64,000 nucleotides of DNA from positions 1,054,001 to 1,118,000 of the forward strand of contig JARGXX010000099.1 in assembly GCA_030374765.1 (NCBI GenBank), written 5' to 3'. Origin of the DNA: Agarophyton chilense. Lineage: Eukaryota > Rhodophyta > Florideophyceae > Gracilariales > Gracilariaceae. A program made the position numbers and the translations under genes. Shown in pieces: positions 53,816 through 63,000 of this stretch (the stretch's first letter is position 1; every line of letters starts with the position of its first letter). Under the pieces are notes generated by a model, which saw nothing but the letters and a program-made list of their open reading frames with translations, had not been told where the DNA came from and made no database searches.

Positions 53816-56200
53816 TTATGCGCCGAAAGCGACTGTCCCCTCCCAAGAGCCGACGTCGTCGTCGGGAGTTGTAATTGAAAAATTATCCAATTGGGCCTTC
53901 ATAATGGCCACAGCGGCAGGTAGAGTGATGCCAATCACTGTACCTTTAGGTAAACGTATGGGTCTATCTCGGAAGTTGCTGACCGTGACCAAGAAGGGCG
54001 TGTTGGGGTGCATGTCCATTACTCCATTGGCAAGTAAGGGGAGGTGCTTCAGAACTGTTTTCGGGTGGTTCTGTATCACGACGAGACCTGAGGACTGGGA
54101 ATGGACCGATACGGTCAGCGGGGGTATCGTTATGGCATTCGACAAGCCAACCTTATTGGACTTAATATTTTAGGAGATATTTTCTCCTCTGAGGATGGAG
54201 TTCCTCTTCGGGGTCTTCCGGGTGATCTAAAATGGCATGGACCAGTGAGGCTTTCATTAGGGGTATCCGGAGGGGTGGCATAGCGGGAGCTTCCAGGTGT
54301 TCCTGTGGCTCTTTGCTGTGCCCTGTCAAACATTCCTTCGGATCTTCACATCTTGTAGTTCCCTGCGAGGTATAAGATGGGGGCCCAGACGGAGGGGCAC
54401 TGAAATTAACCGCGAGGATATCTCCCGAGTCGGCATAATGGAGTGATAAATCCCTGTCCGATTCCGTGGACCTAAACAAATGGGCTTGCTTTGGTTTACG
54501 CAATGGAGTTGCGTGTCCTCTGGATATATCAGAATTGCGCCTGGAAGTCCTGTGGGTTTTGCCATGACGTTCGGCATAGGTGACGACCAGTCGGAAGGAG
54601 CATTGTTGGTTTTCCGTGTGGTAATTACGGACATGTGTCCGAGCGTCAGGGAGTAATCCCGTGATGAAATGACATTTGAGCCGTTCTTCGGAGAATACGT
54701 TTCCACATCGGTAAGCCATCTTCCATAGGTCGTCTGCGAAAGCCGATTCGGTCATGTTGGAGCTCTGCCTAAAGGATATCACTTCCTGTTGGGCATCCAT
54801 TATAACGTCATCCGTGACATAGGGTCCCAAGAGGTAATGAACAACCTGAGGATATGACCTGAGGAGCTAACGGTCTTCAGCATCCACGAGGTCAGTTGTG
54901 CCAGATATCTTCGAAAACACCCGGTCACGCGCCTGTCCTGTGAAGAAGAATTAGAAAAGGTACAGAGCGGCGCCCTCGTGGACACTGTTCTGATCACAGG
55001 CCATACGGAACAAACAAAGAAACCTAAGGACAGATATTGGATCGAAGCCCCAGAACTTGTCCTTAATGGTTAGTAGCATCCGTTTAGCCCAGTTGGCGAC
55101 TATTAGAGTCACCGAATCAGAATATTTCGGAGAGCTGTCGGCCGATCAGTAGTTCCGGTAGTCTAGAACCGAAAAGTTCGTTAGTTTTTGTAAGGGATTT
55201 GAGGCCTCGAACGGCAGCCTCATCTACTTCCGAGTCGGTCGTTTCGGTTAAGTCCGAATCGGAATCATTCGTGTCCGAACAGTCTCTTTTCTTGCTCTTT
55301 CTGTTCTTTTGCTCCTGCGGTTACTTCGTTTCTTTCCAGCGGAATAGTTACCTAACAGATTGATCTCTCTATCAGATCCAATGGAGCCCTGAGGTCGCTG
55401 TACCTCATATTGTCCTTTGGATCGAGCAATCTGTGTCTTTTATGGACGCGGGGCCTCTTTTCTGCCACTAGATTGTCTTTTCATTGGATTTTCCTGATGG
55501 TGTTCCCGGAGAGGGGCGAGTGATACCGCCACTCCTGGGGGTTCGGTAGGGGGTTGCCATACGGAAACCGGATGGTTGAATTGTGGAGTGGTCCTAAGGA
55601 CCGCAGTGCCTGACTGGCTGGTGACTGCTCCTTTAACGGCCTGTAGGAGGGATTCCATGAATAAATCAGACTCCATTACCTTAGAGACTTTTAGCGTATC
55701 GAGGTAAGCCGTATGGTCAGCGATCGCCGTAGCAAGTCGCATGTCCACAATGGAATCCACATCGGCTGAGAAGAGCTCCCGGAGACGGGGCCAGAGAAGG
55801 TTGGCAAGCCCAGCGGGAATGGTCTCTCTAATTCATCCGGTTTTTAGGGGTTCCCCTTGGGGTGTACCTGGCCTAGAGGTGGCCCTGGTGAGGTGTACTC
55901 GTAAACGCGCTGCCACCGTGAGTTCTCGGCGAATCCTTTCCAGGTCGTCCAGGGGAGTCAGTACTTCTTGCGGCTCGCTTCTTGTGCTCCTGCGGTCTCT
56001 AAAAGTATCAACCTGTGGTTCAGGCGTCACCGTCGGCGTTGCAGTCGCAACTTGTCTTGCCGTAGAAGTCCTATGGTCTGGTCGGTTGGGTGTGTTTCCT
56101 ACATCCACAATGGCGGTTGCTTCTGTACTTCTGGTCCGTTTGGGAGTTAAAACAAAGGCTAGAATCCGTATAATTATTCTTTCCAGTGGTCAGCTCAATT
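53816..56200 (-). pseudogene. Linker and gag region of Gyp-B, protease deleted
   Basis: The frame 53816-54145 is the linker before RT, with IRLPKGTVIGITLPA as in Gyp-A. It is followed on the minus strand by gag with no protease between: comparison with Gyp-A shows about 620 bp missing near 54175. The frame 54162-54830 covers the middle of gag (SFRQSSNMTESAFADDLWKM and CSFRLVVTYAERHGK). The N-terminal parts at 55440-55760 and 55833-56108 match the Gyp-A gag start. All are broken by stops. Confidence 0.72.
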
Positions 56201-56233
56201 ATTAATAGGGAATTCAAAATCGGGAGACCTAAA

Positions 56234-56673
56234 TGTAACACAATGACCGGTAGACCAGCGTACTGGTCTAAACCTGAGGTAGCATGGTAGAGCGAGCGTT
56301 AAGGTCCGTATCCTTGACGGCGGCACTCTAAAAGTACTTGGTGCAATGGGCGGGCGTTTACTGCGTAGTATTACAGGTCGGAGCTACTGAAAAGATGGCT
56401 TGAAGACCAATTGGTTGTACTAATGTACAAAAAGGGGTAACTTAGTATCCTATCGGTGCCTCCCTGATTCTAAGGGAGAAGCGTCACTCGAGCCAAGTAA
56501 ATATTAATGGCGAAGCGCTGGGATCTCCCTTGCACTGTAAATCTATTCTATCACACAAAATAAAAAGAAATCTAAATGTGTCCAGCTGAGGTCGTCCATT
56601 CCACTTGGCGTCTGTAAGATACCTCAGGCCCTGGATGCTTACAGTAATCAACCGTAATCGTTGCTCTTTCACA
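56234..56673 (-). repeat. 5' LTR of Gyp-B
   Basis: 440 bp, pairing with 46499-46944. The tRNA-like segment is present on the plus strand with a decayed B-box, GGTCCGTATCC (56303-56313), while the D-arm-like GGTAGCATGGTAGAGCG is well kept. The inner flank carries the same 14-base primer-site candidate as Gyp-A. Confidence 0.92.
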
Positions 56674-56678
56674 AGAGC

Positions 56679-57183
56679 CATCATCGTGCTCGGTTGACCC
56701 TTCGGCCTACATTCGACTGCCACCACGAGGTTTCGGGGAATCCGCGCGCATCGGGACCAATGCAAGCTAACGAAGACGGTACGGAAAGAGAAAGGAGACG
56801 AGACGAACGGAAACGATGACACCAAGAGGGTAAGGCGCGATGAAGCAAGGAGAAGCGGAGAAGACACAAACAAGGTATTATGGACGTCTAGCACGACACA
56901 CACACGAAATCTGCAACGGAGAACGTGACAAAAACCAATTCGTACATGAACTCCCGGCCATCATTGGAATCCCTGGAGAGAAGCGTAATTGCGAATCCAT
57001 TACGAAAGTCCACGAAGGATGAACCTCAAGCACCACAACGGTGATCGAAACCGTTCAGTTCACCGCCCGGCATTTCCAAATGGTATAACGTACTGCACTG
57101 GCGACTACTGCACTGTAGTCTACCGCACTGGAGAACGCACTAAAGAACAGCCATGGAACTTGGCTGTCACTAGGAGGGGGATC
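56679..57183 (-). pseudogene. N-terminal end of the Gyp-C antisense frame and 3' leader
   Basis: This 505-bp piece resumes Gyp-C after Gyp-B. The minus strand has a hydrophobic, Ser/Phe-rich frame (for example LLVSSFPFVSSPFSF and RTVFVSLHW) at 56679-56903, in the position and style of the sequence just before the Gyp-A antisense frame. The start codon is unclear. On the plus strand it ends with the Gyp-C polypurine tract AGGAGGGGGATC (57171-57182). Confidence 0.5.
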
Positions 57184-58368
57184 TGTAGGATGGAGAGCTA
57201 TACCAAAGAGGTAATGATTCCACGTGTTGGACCTGCATGGTTGCCGGCACGCGCCGTGTACAACAGTGGTTCAGTTAACAATTAGTTTAGCTTTTCGCTA
57301 ATTTAAAATTAGATAGATAGGATTGAGTAGATATAGAGGCACATCTCAAGTACACCTCCCCGTGACCACGTGCCGATGAGCGCCACCGTAGGTCGGGTGG
57401 CCGGTGAGATATATATTTTCACCAAGCATGGGTACCCCGGTCATCGCTGCAAAGTCAAGCACCTACTAGACTACGTTTCCCCCTTGTGGTTTCTACAGTC
57501 GACAATAAAGGAAAGTCTAGTGCCCTTACGGTTTTCTGGACCTGCGTGCGCTGTGCATTACCGTCTACCAACGTGGTATCAATACGCCCCCCGTTCCTGT
57601 TGCATCTTCCAGTGGCCGGTGCTTCCACACTTTAAAGGTATCCTCAATCTCCTCCTTGTGGGTCGAGCCCATCATGCGCTCCCTAGAATCGACAGGTCTT
57701 ACAACCCCGCTACCGTTTAAATATATAACACATTTTTGACTCCCGACTCAGAATTTGGTGTTCACCACGTTTGGAATTGGAAGGGAAGACTTGGAGTTGA
57801 TTCCGTACCTTTTGGTGAGGGAATCACCGAAATAGCAACTGCTGACTGATTATTTTACCTTCATGGAGAAATTATCGAAAAACGCGCCAAGAGGCGACAC
57901 TACAGCGCCTAGTGGCACAGTTGGTGGTCTCCATACACGGGAAGGACTTTAACAACTAATAATGGACAACTGAGAGGAACGTCTTTGGAAGCCGAGAGCC
58001 ACTCAGATCGATACGGCGGGACGAGTGACAGAACATCCCTCGGCAGAATCCCGAAATATCAATCTGGCTGGACAACAGGATGAACCCCTTATTATTCGTC
58101 TAGATATCGATTCAATTACCCGCGTGGTGGTGGATCGGGCCTATCCGGAAGTGATGGGACGTGTGCCGGTAGTTGTCATCAATTGCCTCGAAAACGAGAT
58201 AAGAAAACAATTCAACCAATTGGCAGCGCTATCCCTACAAACTCATGGGATTTGCTCACTAGAAGTAGCGGCGAAAGCACACACCGTCAAGGTGCAGACT
58301 CAATTCTCTTTTCAAAAACCTTATTGTATTTTTGATCTCGAAACCAACCTTTGAACTCTGAAAACTAG
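57184..58368 (+). repeat. 3' LTR of Gyp-C (approximate)
   Basis: It begins TGTAGGATGG right after the polypurine tract. The right end is set at 58368 because the sequence there, followed by TGGGGAGCCGCA, matches the LTR end before the primer-binding site at 38329. If correct, the LTR is about 1.2 kb. It ends CTA rather than CA, so the right limit is uncertain. Confidence 0.55.
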
Positions 58369-58865
58369 TGGGGAGCCGCATGGTTGAATTAGGAGAGGAG
58401 TAGAGCCTCCGGCGATTTAAAAATCTGTGTATTATTACCTACCGAAACCTGTTGGTAGAGCTGCGCAGGAAGCGATTGGCGGAGACCCTGGTGGTGAAGA
58501 TGGGTGGTCAAGCTCGGAAGAGGAGCGACACCGACGATCATTTGGTAAGGTAAAAACAAAAAGGGGTAAAAGTAGTCTTGTAGGTGCTTCACTTTGCAGT
58601 AGTGATTGGGGTGCCCATGCTCGGTGAAAAAATATATATCTCACCGGACACCCGACCTACGGTCGCGCTACTCGGCACGTGGTCACGGGGAGGTGTACTT
58701 GAGGTGACCCTCCCTTTCTTTTTAATCTCATGTATCTAATACTAAATTAGCGAAAAGCTAAACTAGTTGCTAACTAAACCACAGTTGTACACAGCGCATG
58801 CCGGCAACCATGCAGTTACAATACATGGAATCATTACCTCTTTGGTAAAGCTCACTATACTACAG
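57184..58865. repeat. Fold-back structure with about 320-bp inverted arms
   Basis: The first about 320 bp (57184 to about 57508) recur as a reverse complement at 58545-58865, with shared blocks such as ACCAAAGAGGTAATGATTCC, TTTAGCTTTTCGCTAATTTA and CACCTCCCCGTGACCACGTG. Between the arms lie the rest of the Gyp-C LTR, a second primer-binding site (58370) and a gag start (58400-58540). It looks like an LTR and leader followed by an inverted, truncated second LTR. Confidence 0.85.
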
Positions 58866-59550
58866 TAGTTTTTTCTGAAATGGTCTTTGAAACTGCAAAC
58901 CCATTTTCAGCACACTGCCGAAAAACTGACGCTAATTTTTTGTAAAAAACGGTCGCAAAGTATTCATCTGTTGTAGAATCAGAACTCAACTTAATGTTTG
59001 AACAAGAAGAGACAATAACAGATACTTTTTGTCCATTTCTAATGCTCGAATTCGCCAAAATCATCAAGGCATTGAATGGCTCAGGTTTGTTAATAGAACC
59101 AAACATGGCACTTCATTTTGAGACTTGAGCTTGAAAAAGAGCTAAGAAGTTTTGAAACGTTGCCATTGGCCGCCTTACAGAGAGCAAAAACCAATGAAAC
59201 CTTGGTAAACTTCAGTGACAACAAAAAAAGAATCAAGTTTGTAAATAGCTTCCAGATTTGCTTCATGTCCATTTTTGGCTTGAATTTCATCATCAATTAC
59301 AGACGTACACAGAGTTCAAGCATGTAAGTATAGATGTGACTCTAAAATGATACCACCAAACTTGTTTGGTATCTTGTTCGAGTTTAAGTCAGATACCTTA
59401 TAGTAAAAAGCGTTACACAGTTAGACCTGGCTTGCATACTATTGTTGGTAGCATTTTCCAACAGTCCAAGAGATGAATTTGACATCAAAAGAGAACCGCA
59501 AACGACGCGGCATAGAATTTTGCCCTGGATCTAGATTTATTACTATTAAA
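58866..59550 (-). pseudogene. Gag-like part of Cop-B, right piece
   Basis: Minus-strand frames 58855-59106 and 59090-59296 overlap slightly. They encode a helical, Lys/Ser-rich sequence (NGQKVSVIVSSCS, FYKKLASVFRQCAE; MKQIWKLFTNLILFLLSL) with no motif I can name. Location between the 5' LTR piece (59553-59796) and the break caused by Gyp-C makes gag the natural reading. There is no zinc knuckle. Confidence 0.45.
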
Positions 59551-59552
59551 AG

Positions 59553-59796
59553 CTAATAATTTTTCGGCAGTGGCAACGAAGGGTAGACTGTGTAATGAAC
59601 ATAGATAACAACTGTGAACAATTTAGCACAAAGAGGTATAAAGAACGGGATGTCTGAAGTCAGAGTCTGTCAGGTCTTATATGGTGAAGGCATCTATTTC
59701 GTGGCAACCACTGATGATCACTGATTCAATATATCATGAATCACTGTGTATTACAACCACTTCGACAATGACTCTTGAACACAACCGCTTATTCTC
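59553..59796 (-). repeat. 5' LTR of Cop-B
   Basis: It matches 34575-34825, with the same order of blocks but many differences. It defines the right end of Cop-B. Target duplications could not be read because the ends fade. Confidence 0.72.
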
Positions 59797-59855
59797 AGGT
59801 CGAGTGCAAATGAGCGTAGGAGAGGCTAGTTAGGTGAAAACAAGACGATAGGAGT

Positions 59856-60035
59856 TGAGGACTGCTAATACAAACAGTAAGATCAGCAGTCCTTCCTTTA
59901 TACTCAACAAAAAGAATACGAGAGCAATAAACTATGAAGTGTATGCTCTCGTAAACAAATACAAATACAAAATCAAACGAAAGTCACGTAAGCAATACAA
60001 GAATAAATTGACCATGATACAAACATTCAAGTTCA
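59856..60035 (-). repeat. 3' LTR of Cop-C with two hairpins (approximate)
   Basis: On the minus strand it follows the polypurine tract and gag-pol stop, starts TGAACTTG and ends ...CAGTCCTCA. The part nearest the left end holds two perfect hairpins: AGGACTGCT with AGCAGTCCT (59858-59866, 59885-59893) and TACGAGAGCA with TGCTCTCGTA (59917-59926, 59944-59953). The 5' LTR is outside the window, so the limits are unproven. Confidence 0.45.
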
Positions 60036-63000
60036 CTGAGATCCCCCCTCGACCGGTACGGGTGAAACATGGAGAGCTGTTCGATGCAGTACAAACAGTT
60101 CTCCAATCAGAGACTTCGTGAATATATATGCTCGATTTTTCTCAGACGGAACGTGATGAATCGCTATAAGTCCTTGATTGACAGCATCCAATACGTGATG
60201 AAGCCTTAGTTCAATGTGATTCACTTTTCGCATGCCAAATTCGGTTTTCGTCCATGCAATTGCACCAAGATTGTCCTGAAACAAAGGAATCGGGTAGTCC
60301 AGTGCAAACCCTAGTTCATTTAGAACGTTCCTGATCCAAGTGAGTTGTTTAATGCATTCCGAGATAGCATAGAACTCAGCTTCTGTTGTCGATAGGGCCG
60401 TTGATTTCTGGAGCTTCGAACTCCAAATCACAGGAACGTCACCAATAGTGATTAAATGACCCGCCCTCGATCGACGTTTATCCAGATCACGGCCCCAATC
60501 GGCATCGGACCAAGACGCGACAGAAGAAGAGACGCTGTATGGTATTTCCAAGCCGTAATGCTTCGTCGCAAGCAAGTACCGTACGACCTTCTTCATGCAT
60601 TGCCAATGTTCAGATGAAGGATTAGATGCAAACTTTCCAAGCATGGACACCGCTGTGGACAAATCCGGTCGGGTGCGAGTACTTAGAAAAAGTAGCGATC
60701 CAAGAACCTCCTTGTATGGCACATTCATCATAGCCGAACATTCAGAGTCACTGGGAACTGTCAATGCGTCATACAGACAATGTGTTTGAGGAAGAGAAGC
60801 AGCGACGGGTGTTGCAGTATCCATATGACACATTTTGATGATCTTCTCAATGAGCGGCCGTTGGTGAAGCAGAATTCCGCTGTGGTTCTCATTAATAGAA
60901 AAACCAAGATATAGTTCAGTTCGACCGAGATCAGAAATATCATACTTAGTGCAGAGTTTTTCCTTTACCCATGTAGTCATATGAGCCGGTCCGAAAATGC
61001 TGAGATCATCCACATAGGCCAGAACGATAACCTTATTCGTTCCAGTTCCGAATAGAAAGACACAAGGAGCAGATTGGAGCGGTTTGAAACCGATGGAGGA
61101 TAGATAAGAAGAAATATCTTCGAACCAGAGTCTCGGCGCTTCCCGAGTGCCATACAATGATTTCACAAGCTTCACAACACGGCCATCGGCTTCACTTACG
61201 TCCTTAATTTTCGGGAGCTTAATCCAAATGGGACTCTCCGTAGGCATATTAGCATGTAAAAATGCTCCTTTCACATCAATGTGCAGACGATCCCATTTCA
61301 TAGTAGTGGAGAGAATCATCATGACGCGAAATATTTCAAAGTTGAGTACCGGTGCGTAAAGACTGTCTTTATCAGAGACGGTCTGGAAATTTCCTCGTGC
61401 AACCAATCGAGCTTTGAAACGTAAGGGCTTACCGTTGTGATCTCGTTTAAGACGGAAAATAAATCCGGAAGGAATTGGCTGGCCATGGTCAGAGGTGGCA
61501 TCCTCGTAGGTACCGAGATTGCGAATAGTTTCGAATTCAGAACGGATAGCGTCCTTCCAGTGGGTAGCTTCAGGAGATGAGGGAGCGTGACGTAGTGTAG
61601 GTTCATCAGATGTGGTGATTTCTTCAGGAAGTGTCCGTACTGCATTTGCAACCTCTGTCTCAAAGTCAGATGCATACCCTCCAAGGTCTGGATCGTAGGT
61701 TGACGGTTTCTCTGGATAATGAGTCAGTCCGGAGCTACTGTCACTGTGGGATAAACTGAGGGATTCAGTTTCGTCTGCATGAGACGAGAGTGAGGGGGTG
61801 ATATGATTGGAACCTGGAGAAGTGTCATCGTCATCATCACTGGAAGCATAGCCTTTTGAAGGGCAATAGGAAGAACAGTCTGATGCGGTTGGAGGTATAG
61901 GTGAAGCAGAATCATTAATGAGGGAAAGACCAGGAAACTCATTTTCAAGAAATCTGACATGCTTGGTTATGGTAACACCGATGCTGGTTAAGATTTTGTA
62001 CATGCCACCACGGATGTGTCCAAGATTGAGGCCTTCCACAAGTCGGGGTTGCATCTTCTTACGATCTTTGGGGGTTTCCTCCACAAGGGCACGGCACCCA
62101 AAACTTCGAAGATGCTTTACATCGTGAGGGGGCTCCTGAAGTAAGTGGACAAAGGGTATGCGATCTGTACTGCGGTGGATGCCGACATTTTTGCAGAAAA
62201 CTACATGATGAAGAGCATCTTTCCAGAAAGAGAGCGGCAGATGAGCCTGTTCCAGACAGGCTCGTATGGGTCCCATAGGGACAGAAATGTTACGTTCAGC
62301 AAGACCATTCGATGATGGTGTGTAGGCAGAAGTTGTAGTAATGACGACGCCACTGTGCTTCAAGGTCTTTTGCGCCTTGAAGAACTCTGAAACACCGTCT
62401 GAGTGAAGCGAAAGGACACGTTGGTTAGATTGGCGCTCGAACCAATTTACGTACTCCAACAGTATATCTGATGCTTCGGATTTGCGGAGGAGTGCGGCTG
62501 CGAATAGATACCGAGTGTATTCATCGACAATGATTATGTAGTAAACATGACCACCTTCTGATTCAGTGCCGACAAAGGTAATGTTAGTGTGGAGGTGACC
62601 AGGTCTACTGGCGGATGTTAAGGAACCCCGGAAGCTACGCCGAAATTTTCCACGAACGCACGGAATGCAATCCATTGTTGATTTGCCAGATTTGGATAGC
62701 ACATGTCTTTGAAGTAGAGTCCTGACCTCTGCCATCGTTGCAGTATGACCAAGTCGGTTGTGCCACAGCGAAATATTCTTGGAAGTCAAGTCAATTTCTT
62801 CCACAGCTACTGTGGACGCCTTCATCGTCATTTCTTCCACAGCTACTGTAGAGGCCTTCATTGCATCATCAGTGCTGATAATATCGGAAACACGAGCCAT
62901 CATAGCCATCGTTTGGGGGTTTGAGCTAAAATTGACTGGATGTGAGGAGGAGGAGCAGTGTCCAGGAATGTAATATAGTCCATCAGGGTTTTTAGAAGCG

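Larger units (their letters stand above)
46499..56673 (-). mobile_element. Second copy of the Gyp-A family, nested in Gyp-C (Gyp-B)
   Basis: A 10,175-bp element of the same family and orientation as Gyp-A. LTRs are at 46499-46944 (3') and 56234-56673 (5'). A perfect 5-bp duplication AGAGC (46494-46498 and 56674-56678) flanks it. It differs from Gyp-A in two large ways: about 620 bp covering the protease and gag end are deleted (junction near 54175), and a 715-bp solo LTR is inserted in RT. It is more decayed than Gyp-A. It splits the antisense frame of Gyp-C. Confidence 0.93.
37900..58368 (+). mobile_element. Ty3/gypsy chromovirus with antisense frame, interrupted by Gyp-B (Gyp-C)
   Basis: On the plus strand: rearranged 5' LTR remnant (37900-38327), primer-binding site, gag, protease, RT, RNase H, integrase, chromodomain (to about 44130), and then a minus-strand antisense frame that runs to 46498. 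Gyp-B interrupts it at 46499-56673 with a perfect AGAGC duplication. The rest (56679-57183) leads to a polypurine tract and the 3' LTR starting at 57184. The pol wording is related to Gyp-A but is a separate family. Frameshifts are numerous. The 5' end and the LTR right end are approximate. Confidence 0.8.
34575..59796 (-). mobile_element. Ty1/copia element split by Gyp-C (Cop-B)
   Basis: Two separated minus-strand pieces fit one copia element. The left piece (34575 to about 37900) has the 3' LTR, RNase H, RT and integrase. The right piece (58866-59796) has a gag-like region and the 5' LTR. The two LTR pieces, about 245 bp each, share most of their sequence. The pieces are complementary, in the same orientation, and lie exactly on either side of Gyp-C. 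RT wording (NANIISNHMMY, KARIATHGN) groups it with Cop-A. Many stops are present. The junctions with Gyp-C are approximate. Confidence 0.75.
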
